Notes: a model not told the origin generated them from the sequence alone. Positions 22,370 to 43,880 are shown, counted from the first letter of the stretch. The stretch is 64,000 bases of DNA from Tubulanus polymorphus (GCF_964204645.1 NC_134026.1:18804650-18868649), one strand, 5' to 3'. Program-made: numbers and translations.

Positions 22370-25310
22370 TCTTAACAAAAAGTCTACGATCCTCATTTTA
22401 ACAAAAATGTCTATAGGGTAGCACCCAAGCTCATCACAAATAAACACACTAAAAGTAGACCTTTCTAATCTTAGTAGATATTTGAAGAATTGTAAGTGAT
22501 AGGAAATAAACGTTGGAAGATTCTTCTCCAGTGAACAGTGTGCTTTATTCTTCTCTCCAGTTTCGTCTTCTGGTGTCTCGGTGTCTCTGATCTCTCTCTT
22601 AGATTTCGGGGACCCTCCTTATATTAGCCACTCGCCAGACTGCCACGTCAGCGAGCGTATTTTGTTTAATTCTTGTTATGGCAACCCGAAACTAAGGTTG
22701 TATTGAGTTAAATATAATTCTAAATAAATATAATTCAAATACGGGTTCAACCATAATTCAACGACGATAGGGTTCAAACACCGTTTTAAATGCTGCTGTT
22801 ACACTTTTTCTTTAATAGAATCTTATTGATTGATTTCCCAATATAAATATTATCATTTATTTCCTAATATAAGTGTACAAGTTTAAGTACATGTATGGTC
22901 TCAAATTCCCAAATTTTGCAGCCTTGGGAAGACTTAAAAAGCCACAACAGAACTTTATAAAAAATCTATGAGGTTAACAAGAAAAAGAAATGCTGCTACG
23001 AATTTTGTGCTTTTTCTTATTATAGAAAAAAAATATCGTAATGCACAAAATCGTCCTAGTGTCGCATCTGGACCAGTTCGGTTGAGAACTACTCAGGATT
23101 AAGGTCTTTGGAAGGTTCGAATTGAATAAAATCTTAAATCGTGTGACCCGCGCAACCGGTTATACACCCGCAAAATACAGAATCGTTGAAAGCTGATCAA
23201 ACCGTATAACATTTTGGTAACATGTGCCGCGATTATATTAAGAAGAATCCCATTGTTCTTGGCAATCTACCCCACCACAGCCTTCAGTCTAATAGCTTTA
23301 CATTTCCTTTTGATTATCATATCACTCTGCCGTAATGCCACAGCTGTGGTTATCTCCCGCGTTGGTCGGCATAGACTTCGCTGCTGCTGACAGGTCGCTT
23401 TGGTGGTCGTTGTCTTGCTACTGCTAACGACAGGTGCTTGAGAGCATATAGCTAAAAAAAATAACGTAACTTCAAAGTGGCCTTAGAGATTAGAGCCGGG
23501 CCAAGCGTTTAGTGGTAGCATATCGTAGAGAATTTGACGGTAAGTGAATTACATTTTATCCAATCATTAATTTCAGTATTTCAAAGACAATACAATATTC
23601 AATTTCTTGTTCCTATATATTTTCTAAGAGTTTTAAACATACCTTAAAAAACTATTCCAATCTGATTTCCACATTCAAAAATTGTCTACGTGGCAAGATT
23701 TCAACTGTACGGATGTTGTATATTTCGATGAAAATATCTAAAGGAAGTTGGTATCAAGCCAGCTGCGCGTTCTTTCGTACGATCTTTTGATGCCTTCGTT
23801 AATTACTTGGGCTTTTGATGTTTGTTGGCGATTAAGAAATTTTACAGTTACGCTTGTAGACAATTTATTTTCACGAAACCTTCCATGTAAAAACGTATTT
23901 CGTTTGAAATGCCGCAGGCTTATATGGATGGAAGCCTCGGCAGAGAGAATTATTATTATTATATCGATACAGAGGATGGAATTGATTAATTAACCACGTC
24001 ATTATTAATATATCGTTTAGAATATATTATGTATTATATATCGGTATTGTATCGAAACTTGAAATCGATTATTGTCTTTATCTTTATAATCGCGACCTTA
24101 CACTTCACTCGGCGCCGGGTCATTTGAACTCTATTCTACTGACGCTGGCCATTGTCTACAAAATGAAATCCTCAAGTCACTCAATCTATTGATTATTTTG
24201 TTTATCTTTCTATTGATCTTTTAAATGAAGGGAGAGTATATGTGCTAAATTATCTGGGCTCGGGTTCTGAGCCTGGCCAGACTCTCCTCTCCAAGACCAC
24301 GTTCTTTCCTAAGTATCGCGTATAAATGATATGCACTTGTTTTGACGATTCGCGATTAACACTAACGCAAGATTTTGCATTTCATCTAAATCACATAATA
24401 ACAAACGGAGAATTTCTTTAGTAATTTCCCGTTTGAAACGGTTCATGTCAAAGTGTTTTTTTTTCTGCCACATGGTATCAAAAACACCGTCTGAAATCTA
24501 TGAAAACGGTTTTTTAGTTTTTTTTCCTTTAGCAAAAAACAAATCTACTAAACCTTTAAGTGTAAATATACGATCCAATTCAAGAACCCATGGTTTTCCA
24601 TAAATCCTGCCTGGTTTTCAGAAAGTAGATTTTTAGTCGAAGACGGATTATTCCGCATGGTGATCAGCTTGCCGAGACAACTAAACATGGGTTTTTTTCT
24701 GGGTCGCTGGTTGCCCTTTCCTTTATAGGAATTAAAGTTCCTACTGACCAACTACCGGGATAAAACTTGTATCAAGCACACTGTTGAACACTTATCATAC
24801 ATGGTAAAATAAACCCTTGGGCTGTTTTCAATATTTCGTTGGTAATTTCATCTTTACCTGGATACTTATTAGTTTTGCAAAGAATTGATCCTTTTCAGAT
24901 TTCATCTGATGATGTAAAATGCCGATTTAGCGCATTATCTGATATATTATATAAATATATATGTGATGGTGATTGATATTGCACCTCTCACAAATATGCA
25001 TAGAAATTAGTGATTCCATGGACATTGCAATGCCTAGCATACATGCTTCGAAAGCAAAAATGAAAAGAGTGGCATATACAGACTGTAGACTTGAATATGT
25101 CTCAGGTCATATAACATTTAGAGTGGCATGATCATGATCCGTCATGACCAAAAGGTCAAATTAAAGCATGCATTGACTGTCATTTATTAGAATGCGATAA
25201 TATTGGAGATCTTTTGTTCTGCTTGTGCACAGTTCTAAATTGGATGATTTTGGTGTATAGGCGCAAGCAAACATGTAATTTTACGTTCGCGCAAGAGACA
25301 AACACCTTGG
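22370..25310. other. Intergenic region, no gene seen
   Basis: AT-rich DNA with short open frames only, none with recognisable similarity or codon structure. No clear mobile element ends were found. Confidence 0.4.
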
Positions 25311-25405
25311 CCAGGTTTTATATACTGGCATTAACTTTAAGGTTAACTGAATTTGAAATGAAGTTAGCCCCCCGGGTAATGCCAGTTTTATAAACACTGA
25401 CCCCT
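25311..25405. mobile_element. Small MITE, CCAGGTTTTATA family
   Basis: CCAGGTTTTATATACTGGCA at the left and TGCCAGTTTTATAAACACTG at the right form inverted repeats. The sequence parallels the better-preserved copy at 37162-37278. Confidence 0.55.
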
Positions 25406-25675
25406 GTTCCACGATATTAAATCGCCACACTTCATGTAGACGCCTGTTACGTTCCCCGCATGTGCGGTGGGTTTGTAAGTTGTCATCATGGACACCAACG
25501 AATTATGAGGGAAAATCATCCGTTTTTCAAGATCAAAATAATTCGTGTACCGACGACGTTGTCGTACAGTCGACGTTGTCGTTGTATAGAGATCTGTAGA
25601 CGACAATGAGATTTTGAGATTCAAAATCCATAGAAGCAAAAACGGTACAAGTCTCATTTTCTTATGAGTAATATA

Positions 25676-26034
25676 TATTTATTATAGCGAACGTAGCGAA
25701 TAGTTACATTATCCCCTCTTCAGGCATAGCACAAGTGATTAAATTTTAATGTCATACTGGTATTTATAAATCAATAAGACGAAGCTAATTGCTGAGTGAA
25801 GATATTTGACTAGTCGAGTAAAATCCCACAATAAAAGAATTAGATGACCTACTAGATAACCTACTAATTGTGAATCCTACCTACTACGAAGGGTGGTTGG
25901 TAGTAACCACCCGAAATATCTCTTATATGTTTTAATAAACATTTTATCATCTAATTCTTTTATTGCGGGATTTTACTCGTTTCGTTTTATCACGGATATT
26001 GTGATCTACCATTGATTCATATTTGACTAGTAGT
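25676..26034 (-). mobile_element. 3' non-coding part of a Penelope-like element, with a 32-bp inverted repeat
   Basis: Lies just after the stop of the GIY-YIG remnant on the - strand. Arms at 25816-25847 and 25948-25979 are inverted repeats (GAGTAAAATCCCACAATAAA and so on) with one mismatch, around a 100-bp loop. A CTGAAGA core-like motif on the - strand near 25720 may be a degenerate hammerhead. Assignment to the element is by adjacency and orientation. Confidence 0.45.
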
Positions 26035-26440
26035 TAATTATTCAAAAACATTGAGAATGAATCCTGACCGGTGTTCGAATAGTTGTTGATTAAGGGAGGG
26101 CTGTTGAGTTTTGATAAAAAGTGCTTCTCTAATTTTGCGATCTAAATCAGAAGATCCTTTATCTAAAATTTTGAAATTCTTTTCGCTAAACAGTCACGGC
26201 AATTTGACAGATGTTGGCCAATTGCTGAAGTCTTAAGTTTGTGCGCCCTGACTCTTGTTGCTAGGTGTCTTTTTGTTTTACCTATATAGGCAGTGTTTAT
26301 ATCACATAAACAAGCGTACTTGTAAACAATCATAGCTTTCAAGGATTTAGGAGTCGGACATTCAAGTGAAAAGAAATTCTTAATCTTAGTGGCTACGAAC
26401 GAGCATTGAAGTTCTATTTACGAATTCGATTTGAACAGTT
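26035..26440 (-). pseudogene. Penelope-like retroelement remnant, GIY-YIG endonuclease domain
   Basis: Read on the - strand, the region gives KYACLCDINTAYIGKTKRHL followed by an arginine/histidine-rich stretch, a CxxC pair and a C-terminal part ending near 26035. YIGKTKRHL with the preceding cysteines is the signature of the GIY-YIG endonuclease C-terminal to RT in Penelope-like elements. One frameshift (near 26185) and a stop upstream (near 26424) show it is dead. The RT part is not present. Confidence 0.8.
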
Positions 26441-26454
26441 CCTTTAACATTTTC

Positions 26455-26485
26455 TGAAACATCTAATCGTAGATTAGATGTTTCA
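26455..26485. repeat. Perfect 14-bp hairpin
   Basis: TGAAACATCTAATC and its exact complement separated by GTA. Lies between the Penelope-like remnant and the + strand open frame that follows. Confidence 0.85.
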
Positions 26486-26512
26486 TATTTTCAACGATGT
26501 ACTGAGCTACGG

Positions 26513-26821
26513 GTGTGTCCAAAGGCCCTACTATTTAAACCCTTGAAGCTGAATGAATACAGAAGATTAGACAACATAAAACTCGGGATTCTGAAAAACC
26601 AAATTGGAAACTTATGGAAAGACCTCTTTTCAACCGAAAGGAAACTCAAAAAATTGAAATCCGAAATCTGTGGGAAGTTAACTTGGATCCAAATTATAGT
26701 ATGGCTAACTGGACTGAATCCACTGGGCAAAAGAGTGTCATATGACACACAAAAACGGCATGAAAACAAACTTCTCAACTTATGGAAACAGCAGCGCTAT
26801 CCTGCATATATTACTCATTAG
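26513..26821 (+). other. Unassigned open frame, possibly mobile-element derived
   Basis: A 102-codon frame rich in lysine and leucine. It follows the Penelope-like remnant in opposite orientation, and the DNA just beyond (26822-26890) resembles, in inverted form, the stretch at 25590-25665. It may be an N-terminal piece of a second element. No motif supports a firm call. Confidence 0.25.
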
Positions 26822-27160
26822 AAAATGAGATTTGTACTGTTTTTTGCTTCTATGGATTTTGAATTATCTAGACTCTCTACCTAAGATCTACTTATAGATT
26901 TTGAGATGTCTATGTCCGGGCGCGTTTGTGGTCACGCTCTCATTGGTAATTGTTAACGTTACACGCTTTTCCAAACTGCGCACGGGTCTTAAAGCGCACG
27001 TCTGTAGAGGTAATGCTCGGACGTCATATAAACTTGGACGTCAAATAACGGTATACTGTGAATTTTGTTCTATGTTTAAGTGTTGATTTCTATTAAGACG
27101 ATATCCCTATATATATTCTAACATTATTTCAGGTAGTCAACTAGCTAAGACTTTTTGAAG

Positions 27161-35606
<8,446 letters not shown>

Positions 35607-36470
35607 ATATCGTAGCCTATTCAACGCAAATGGCAAACAGACTAGCCTACGTAGCAAACAATTTTTAAATTTCTAGCATGTTACCGGAACAATCTTAGAT
35701 TATAGTCGTGCTTTCCTAATCGTAGACAGAAAAAACAATATATTCATGAATTTTCGGCTAACATATTTTACCGTCTGCGCTAGGATTTGAACATGACAAT
35801 CCGTGAGTCTGTGACCCGTTTCACGACCAGCGCGCATAGCCATCAACAGGTATCACCATTATCCACGAAATTGCGTTTCATTTAGTTCGTAATTTTAACA
35901 GATAAGGTGTCAAGACAATTAACGTGATTATGATGGCGATGCATGCAAGAAATGCAGCTGATCTAATGTCCAGATTTCGTACCGTGGCTAAGTCCCGAAT
36001 CTGCAACGACGATCGAATGTGGTGTGATTTACAATTATGGCGACAATTTTAACCGATGATATAAAAGAAGCTACTTAATCATAACCCTCAGAAGTGCCTT
36101 ACAACAGAGATTCAAGCGGGTATATTATCTAAAAGGTCCACTATCTTCCATTTTATATTTGTTAATGTTTTCAAATTCGGCTTGTTTAACCGCTCTATAT
36201 TCTCCATTTAATTCTTAGACTTTTTTATTTATCTATTGTTTTAATATGTGTTTTGGTCATCATGTACAAACAGCATATTTTGCTTTAAACCTTTCCTGTA
36301 ATGTATTTCGTGTTGATGTTTTAGAAGGAAATATAAAACGATTTTATCGAAAGTAGATCGTGCTTGAGCTGTTTGGTCGGTATCATCTGACTCTGTTGGA
36401 AATAAGCTGATCGTTGGTGTTTAAGTCAGCCTCGACGCAGTTCAAATGTCGGAATGAAAATATGCAATAT
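35607..36470. other. 3' flank of the Cys-loop gene
   Basis: Expected to hold the 3' untranslated region. No canonical AATAAA was noticed; an AATATAAA near 36340 is a weak candidate. Confidence 0.35.
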
Positions 36471-36651
36471 TATGGTGGCTGACAAAGGAAACGCAAAAGC
36501 GGATAGTTTCGTTTTTGCTCCATGACTTTTTGCGCCCTAGCAAAAACGAACTTTTCGTTTTTGCTACCGCACAAAAACGAAATATTATAGAGCAAAAACG
36601 AACATATTCGTTTTTGCTCTGTGATTTTTTTCGTTTTTGTCAGCCACCATA
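36471..36651. mobile_element. Fold-back MITE of 181 bp with internal AGCAAAAACGA palindromes
   Basis: Terminal inverted repeats TATGGTGGCTGACAAA and TTTGTCAGCCACCATA. Inside, the motif CGTTTTTGCT and its complement AGCAAAAACG alternate several times, so the element can fold into multiple hairpins. Shares the TATGGTGGCT terminus with the element at 42925-43373. Confidence 0.85.
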
Positions 36652-37161
36652 CCATATATCCATGAAATAAGTTATCTAGTTGACATGCAGCAGCCTCTGT
36701 TCCTATACCCGACATACTGACGAATTCCAGTCGACAGTGACTTGAGTTTTTAAGGCCATCGCGCACTTTCCGTACACCAGACTGATGCATTCAACGGATC
36801 AGGTAAGTACACTGAAAATAGGCTGATTTTTTAAGGCGTCAGAACAACTGGCAAAGCAGTCGGACTTTAACCGTCACCAGGGTCGGATAAAGGGGGTGGT
36901 CTTTTGGGTATGGATCCTTGCCTTCTCATTGAGATTACCCTTTTCGTCAAGCCAGAGATCGTGAAAACCTATATCTGACAATAATCTTCTGAACTTGGAT
37001 CTCTTCAAGACACTGAGGAGGAGACCCAACCATGTGGTCATTTACGTGGCTGCTTTATCCGAGAGCCTTGTCTTTTCCTCTGGACCCAGCCTTACAGTTG
37101 TCCTAGATCCACCCCTGCGTCTAGCGCTGTGACATACTGATTATCACGGATTGTATGTTAT
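36652..37161. other. Intergenic, nothing recognised
   Basis: No gene or clear repeat boundary seen. Confidence 0.35.
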
Positions 37162-37278
37162 CCTGGGCCCGGTTTTATAGACTGGTATTACCTTTAACCA
37201 GGGGGCTTACTCAATTGATTTGAATTGAGTTAGCCCCCAGGTTAAAGGTTATACCATTCTATAAAACCAGTCCCTGGT
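37162..37278. mobile_element. Palindromic MITE, GGTTTTATAGACTGG family
   Basis: About 37-bp terminal inverted repeats: GGTTTTATAGACTGGTATTA with CCTTTAACC inward at the left, and the matching complement ending TATAAAACCAGTCCCTGG at the right. The centre holds GGGGGCTTACTCAATT and its complement, so almost the whole element folds back. Confidence 0.8.
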
Positions 37279-38163
37279 CACTGCTGTGTTTATGGGATGC
37301 ATGGGTATATGTAACTATAGCGTGTGGTCACATGACGAGGTTATGTGAGGTTGTGAATCAGTTGGGCGCTTGACCGAGCATTTTCAAAGTTTCGACTTTC
37401 CCATGTTTTCTCCCGATTTAGTCTCAAAAATGATAAACTACCCCATCAGTTCCAAATGGATTTTTATAAAATTCACAAGACGTGTATAACTCCCAAAATA
37501 TCACAAACGACAACTTTGATCGTTGGAATTTCTGATAGGCCCCTTTGTTCGTCCGAGGGGGGCATTTTACATGTATTCATTTAAGAGTCACAAAAGTAAA
37601 ATTTTGATTTTTGATGTTTCAGTTTGACGTCAACCGTTTGGATCAAATCTGGGATTTAAAAATGAGGTGGTTCGGCTTTAGCTCCCAAATTGTATATAAC
37701 AGTTAAAAGGTTGCACCCGCGCGACTTTTTGTAGCCCTTGTAAATACGCTTTAAATCATGATTGACAATCATTTGACTTCTTAGCTCATCTGGTTCTATG
37801 GTAGTTTCGATGATGATAACACGTCATAAATTGATAATGGTTTTTAGATGAAAACCGAAAATTCGGAGCTTTGAATGAATTTTCGCAGCTTCGCAAGTTG
37901 CTGTTTATCATTTAGTCATTATGTTTTACGGCAAATTCTACCTATTGGGAAAGTCATCATGTTTCCAGACTTTTTCCCAATACTCTTGTCTGAAGGGGTA
38001 GAACGGTTTATCGTCAAGACGTTTCAGTGTTTTGAAAATGAGCGCAAATTATTCGCAACAATGGGGACCTCGAGGGACCACCACAAAATGGCGCCTAGAA
38101 ACTGGAAACTTCTTTATAGCACTGCGAGTTCCCATTGTGGATGCTCGAGAACCACATGTGGCT
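37279..38163. other. Intergenic, possibly the upstream part of the gypsy remnant
   Basis: No clear coding similarity. The frame at 37875-38165 is not recognised. Decayed retroelement sequence is possible given the pol remnant that follows. Confidence 0.3.
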
Positions 38164-40007
38164 AGTCTCACGCAGCCACAGGTAGATTGATCAGACGCGT
38201 TCGAATGAAGCAAGGAGCAGGCAATAGCATTCGCAAAGCTGAAAGATATTCGCTAGCTCATTTGATCCGGATTCGAAAATGCAGGTGATAACTGACGCCA
38301 GTCTAGTTGGTTTGGGAGCAGCTCTAGTTCAGAAACAAGGGAATGAATTCCACGTAGTAATGTTTGCGCATTGTTGCTTGTCAGACAATGAACGGCATTA
38401 TTATCAGGCGGAGAAAGAAGCCTTATCCGTCGTATGGGCTAGCGAACGATTTCGTATATATCTAGATGGTACGGAATTTAATTCGAAATTTTGACCGAGC
38501 ACCGGCCACTCGTTTTTAGTATTCGACAAAGTCAAAGCCGTGTGCAAGGCTCGAGCATTTGGTATTTCTGCTGTTGCCGTTTCCCAGCTTACATCGGGAA
38601 TTGATTGCTGAAACCTCGGTTGTCTTTGACGGTGCGACGAGTAATAAAAACGTAGATACTTGCAATTCAGCAATTCTGAGAGGAACGGGAATATAGATGC
38701 CAAAACGACTCCGTATGCGAACCATAGCACTCACATAATATGCGGGACACTAGGGAATAGTCAAATATATGGAGGCCTGGAGCCGATAAATGTACCGAAA
38801 ATCATTGTGGCGCATACCACAGAGATGTCAGTTGGAATCACAATTACCGCCGACTGAACCGCTGAAACCAACCCCGTTGCCGGTGTCCCCGTGGAAAAAT
38901 TGCGCAGTTGATTCTCTAGGAGCTTTGCCATCAGACGAGATAATTTTTTAAATCTTAGATTATTATAGTCAGAGGAAGTTGAAATAATGAGGAGACTAAA
39001 ACGTCGAATTTGATAAACGTTTTGAATCGAATATTACCGAGAGACGGCTATTGCGAAAATTTGAAGGCTGACAATGGTACCCAGTTCATTGCTGAGGAAT
39101 TCGATACTTACCTTCGTGAATGTGTGATCGAACGTCATCCGACAACCTGCGTTAAGGCCGAGAGGGAACGGCGAAATTGAACGAAAAAATCGTTCATTGA
39201 TGACAGTTATCAGAATCGCGCATGCTGAATGAATGAATTGGAGGAGTGAACTCGATAGATTTCTATTGGCGAATGGAGAAATTCCCGACTGGAGAAACTC
39301 AAAATTATTGTTTAATGGTGAAATTAGACGTAAATTCCCTGAATCTAAAAACCGAGATATCATCAATGATCGTTCGTGACCGAGATTCTGAAAATGAAAG
39401 ATTTTAGCTATGAAGCGAGGAGCTTATGTGCGTGATATAAATTGCGGGGTTTATTTTTTGCTGAAACAGGAACGCCAGGAACAAGTTTTCTACAAAATTT
39501 GAGGATACTCCATATAAAGTCGTCGAAAAGTGCGGGGATCACAACGTTATTGAATCGCCTCAGGGTGTCCGTTGTAGGCGAAATATGTCTTACTGATTCT
39601 GGCATGTTTCCTAGGATCCTAGTGTTGGAGAGACGTGTTCCGATTAGTTAGCCCAAGTTAGTTAGTCCTGATGAGGTAGGTTTCGATAAACCTCCGCAGA
39701 ACCAACCGCATGTTGATAAAAGCGAGTGTTCAGAATCTTATAGTCGTGATTTCGATTTCTGCGTGATAGCGCGGACTGCGATATGTCGCAGAATAGCGTA
39801 GATCGTGATTGTCCAGATCCGCCGATTGTACCTCCAACATCGATTTCAACGGGCTGTAATGGAGATATTCTTCGTCGAAGCACGAGGGGTTCTAAATTTC
39901 TAAATTGTTTATGTCATAAGTCATCTCCTGAGGAGACCGTACCGATTTGCATAATCCCTCCAGGTGCGGCTCCGGTCGTAGTGACTGGCATCCGTGGAAA
40001 GGATTAG
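38164..40007 (+). pseudogene. Decayed Ty3/gypsy retrotransposon, RNase H and integrase parts of pol
   Basis: The frame at 38279-38494 reads DASLVGLGAALVQKQGN and later AEKEALSVVWASERFR, the RNase H region of Ty3/gypsy pol. At about 39055-39180 another frame carries ADNGTQFIAEEFDTYL, the DNG core of the integrase. Near 39465-39600 an integrase C-terminal stretch is recognisable, and near 39870 an RRSTRGSK-type tail. The parts are in order on the + strand but in different frames with many stops. No LTRs were recognised; gag, protease and most of RT are missing. Confidence 0.8.
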
Positions 40008-42924
40008 GATGCCTGGAGAGGAGTCTCGTCGATATCCTGTGTTCAAATTCTATGGCTGTGTCCACCGTTGCAAGCTTGGAAGAAAATACCTTTGGACTAG
40101 TAAATGAAGCTGTCCCATGACCTAGCCGAGTGGGAACAGGCGTTTCTCCAATTACGCGGAATGGGAAATCGACTGAGAGGCACCACTGGCAATCGATCTG
40201 ATCTGACATAGGGTGCGAGCCATCAGGCTGCATACTATGGTTGCAAATTTAGGCGACAAAACGTCAAAACGACAAAATGGAAATCTTTTAGAAAACTTTG
40301 GCAAGCTGAAGACAAAAGATACTGCGCCAAGACACTAAAACAACCGTTTTGCATACCATGCAATTTTCATGGCCCGTATCCAAAAGCGGATTCAGAGGCC
40401 AATTTCGAAGGACATGTAACATCCAAAAATGGTATTTTGATGTCGAACAGGTCATTATTATAGTAGTAATCTCGCACTGAGGAACGTCAGTTTTATTTTA
40501 GGGTCGAATTCAAGGAGTTTGATTAATCATCATATCATTAGTAGAGACAAGTGTTTTAGGTCCAAAAGGGCACTAAGATGTCGAAAAATGCAAAATCATA
40601 AATTATGTGTACTCCCGCATTTTTTGAACTCGTCATATTCCAAAAGGCAACTGCGCTCCCGCACTGAAATTCCTTCGTTGACAAAAGGAGAAAGGGCACT
40701 TGGATCTGCCCCTGCCGTATTAGCCACCATTTTAGGGTACAGTCGAAGATTTACCGTGGAGAGGTGAAAAGCTATTTCCATTTGAATCATGTGTTTAGAC
40801 AATTCTCGGTTAGTATTTGGCCTAGGATTAAGGCATCTAGTTACAACTCAGCTCAAGTCAAGCTAACCAGAAAACACTGTGGAAAGAAGCCCGAAAGTTA
40901 AATTTTTGTCTAAACCAATTACCACTCACTCAAGAGGAATTCGAAAGAGGAAAATAGTTTTGGAGTTTCCAAATGTACTGGTTACGCGTTTAAAGATTAA
41001 TTTGGGTTTACAGATAACATGTTGATGTTTGACGTTGAAAATGAAATATTGATGAGACGACTGTATGACCAACAACATCTTCTGTATTGTGGATTGTTCT
41101 GTGTCTATTGATTTACATAATCATTTCAATCCGTAAGCACTATTGGCCAATGATCCCATTGTTTTTCTAATTTGATTAATGGCAGGTAGCCCACCCATGG
41201 TTAACTATTTCGAATCGTCGTGGATCTACCGTCTTTATACAAATAGGCCTTTTTTGTAACTTTTTTTTGACGCCTTATAAAACGTTACCATTATGAAACC
41301 TAAACAATGATAACCATTCAGCGTCATTTTACAAACGACAACCGTAAATCGATGTGCAAAACGTCACAGGTTTATGTGTACACATACAAGCTATTTGGCA
41401 AAATATTATTGATAAAGATGTAGAATGGCTCCCTGGGATTATATAATGACCTCTATTTGAACGTCGAAATGTTATATCGCATCGAATATCATGAGAAGAC
41501 GTATTGTAATAGTAAAGGATGTATGATTATATCAGGGGCGGCAGGGATAAATAGAAATGATAAGTAAATCGGATTATTCGGTTAAATGGCGGATGTATAC
41601 ACGATTTGGAAGTCTGATATAAAAGTCAGACCCTGACATGGGGATGCTAGTGGAATGACGAAGCTATCTACGATCTGAGTTGGGCCGGCGTGAATTTCAT
41701 CGGCGGCTACAAGCGGTCTATATACAAACGTGTAAACATATAATTTCAATATTCAAATGTTTTAGAAAATATGTTCGATATTAGACGTATGCAGGTTTCA
41801 TGAGATTAGCAATTTATAATAGCATAGCTGTCATATACGGCTCCGCGTCCACTGATGGCATGTGTATAAGGTGACAATTCAATTCAATACTTTATTGATC
41901 CTTATTACATTGAAATTCCGGGATAAAATTCCAAAAATCAATAAATTTACAAATTTTGAAATAATAAAATACAAGACACCGGGTAATTCATACAGAATAA
42001 CATGAATAAGTTAATTATATGACAATGTCTACTTTAACCCAGACTCAAGTCTAGGATATCAAGTGACAGCCAGACCGGGCCCCAGGACCGGGCTGGCTGG
42101 CTACACGATATGCTCGAAGTCACGATGAAGCAGACATCAGAAGAGCTCTTTCTTCAACCATGGAGGCAATGAAGTTGCAGACCAGCTTAGAGGCAAAAGT
42201 GAATCGAATTCACAAGTTGACAATTTTTTTTTTAATTAGACCAGTCGAAGACTGTATCATCTACCCAATCGCCAAATCTCATAATTCCCAAAATTTCTTA
42301 AAACTTCGATTTCAAATTTGCAATTCCACATTAGCTTATACCAGAAATTCTACATTTTTTCGCAGGCGTCAAATAATTTATTAAAGTTAATTTTCTTGTT
42401 AACTTCTAGGAAGGGATAAGATGTTTAAAATGTTTTTTTTTTGTTTCACTTCAAACATTTCCGTCGGTGGATCCGTAATCGAGGTAATAAGAAAACAGAT
42501 TTTAACAACTAGACATCATCCTGGTAGCGATTCGAACCTGGAAGGCTATCGGCCTAATTATAGTCTGCCAGGATGCAATTTTCTGCACTCCTAGTCCTGG
42601 CTCCTTGCACTATAGGGTGCATGAATGCATAAACCAATCGGCCAGGATCGCCCCAGGATCCGAAAGCGGTTGTGCCGAATTGATGGACGAAGCGATTTCA
42701 CGGAGCTGTCCATTTAAAAGAGGGAAAGCTTCGACTGAACACTACACGATCCATCGAAATCGAATCCGACGAAAGCCCGGGCACCCACATAAACGTGATC
42801 CAAAAGTAAAGTATTCTTCATAATACATGGAGTCCTGGCTGGTGTTAGGATATATGTAATGCACGTGTTCTATTTTTCCTTTTTAATATTCAATTAAAAC
42901 TATGAATGACCTTCTAAAAGATAA
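40008..42924. other. Intergenic region with a LINE/SINE tail and a tRNA-like fragment
   Basis: A (TTCAA)n tract at 41876-41896 next to TTTATTG looks like the 3' tail of a retroposon on the - strand. A B-box-like GATTCGAACCTGG at about 42532 suggests another SINE head on the - strand. No gene supported. Confidence 0.45.
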
Positions 42925-43373
42925 TATGGTTCCTGATTTGGGGCCATGTAAAAAAATTACAAACGTCGCAAATTTTTTTTACAAACTTCTCAAAGTTCGT
43001 TTTATCGTGCGATAAAACGAACTCCTTCGTTTTAGTGCCACGTTAAAACCAAAGATTCGTGGCGCGATAAAAAGAAAGTTACCGTGATGAAACGAGAAAA
43101 AGTCGTTTTATCGCTGGATAAAACGAAATTTTTCCTAGGCTGAACAATGGTGGCTGATTCGGGCCATGTAAAAAAAGTTACCGCTTGATAAAACGACTTC
43201 TTTGTTTCATCGCGCGATAAAATGACTTTTTTCTCGTTTTATCGTGGCAACTTCACGTTTTAATGTGGTAATTTTCGTTTTATCGCGCGATAAAATGAAC
43301 TTTTGGGCGTTTTTAGAAAAAATCTGAGACGTTTGTAAATTTTTTTTTGCATGGCCCGAATTAAGCCACCATA
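42925..43373. mobile_element. Compound fold-back element with arrays of CGTTTTATCGCGCGATAAAACG-like palindromes
   Basis: Outer ends TATGGTTCCTGATTTGGGGC and its counterpart GCCCGAATTAAGCCACCATA are inverted repeats, continuing inward through CATGTAAAAAAA and ACAAACGTC. A third terminus-like block, ATGGTGGCTGATTCGGGCC, lies inside at about 43149, so two related elements may be joined or nested. The body is a series of GTTTTATCG/CGATAAAAC hairpins. No coding capacity. Confidence 0.8.
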
Positions 43374-43880
43374 CTGAACACTAGATAAATTACCATATAT
43401 TTCTGACATCAATGAACTCTCATAGAAGTGTAAGCGAACTGCTTCTATGTTCAAACATATATAATTACGTATATTTGTGTCAAGTTCTTCATTCGTTGTC
43501 TCTAAAACCGGTCGATATAATGGGGCGCTTGCCTCATGACATTTTACAGATCACATGATAATCAATAGATTAAAGCTTTCCAGTTTGCACTTCATTTCAA
43601 CAGCTGTACTGTTATCGACAACAACGAAACAGCAGAGGATCAATTACGAAGGTACTTACACTAACACATGATGACAAATATATATATGACAAGTCTATAT
43701 CAACTGTAACGAATCTTTCATACTTGTTAGAGAATTATTTGATTTATACAAGTGTATTTTCGAGAGTTTGTTCGTGAATAGCTACCGTTGCCGCTTTTCT
43801 GACATGTTCAGTCCCATAGAAAACTGATTAGCAAAGATGTTTACATTTTTCATATTTCGTGGTGATTCAATATATTCCAG

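Noticed and set aside
25388-25657. 89-codon - strand frame with a signal-peptide-like start and a dibasic RQRRR site, resembling a neuropeptide precursor
   Set aside because: Its beginning recurs in inverted form near 26822, which has an early stop, and it abuts Penelope-like element sequence. A repeat origin is likelier, though a secreted peptide is not excluded.
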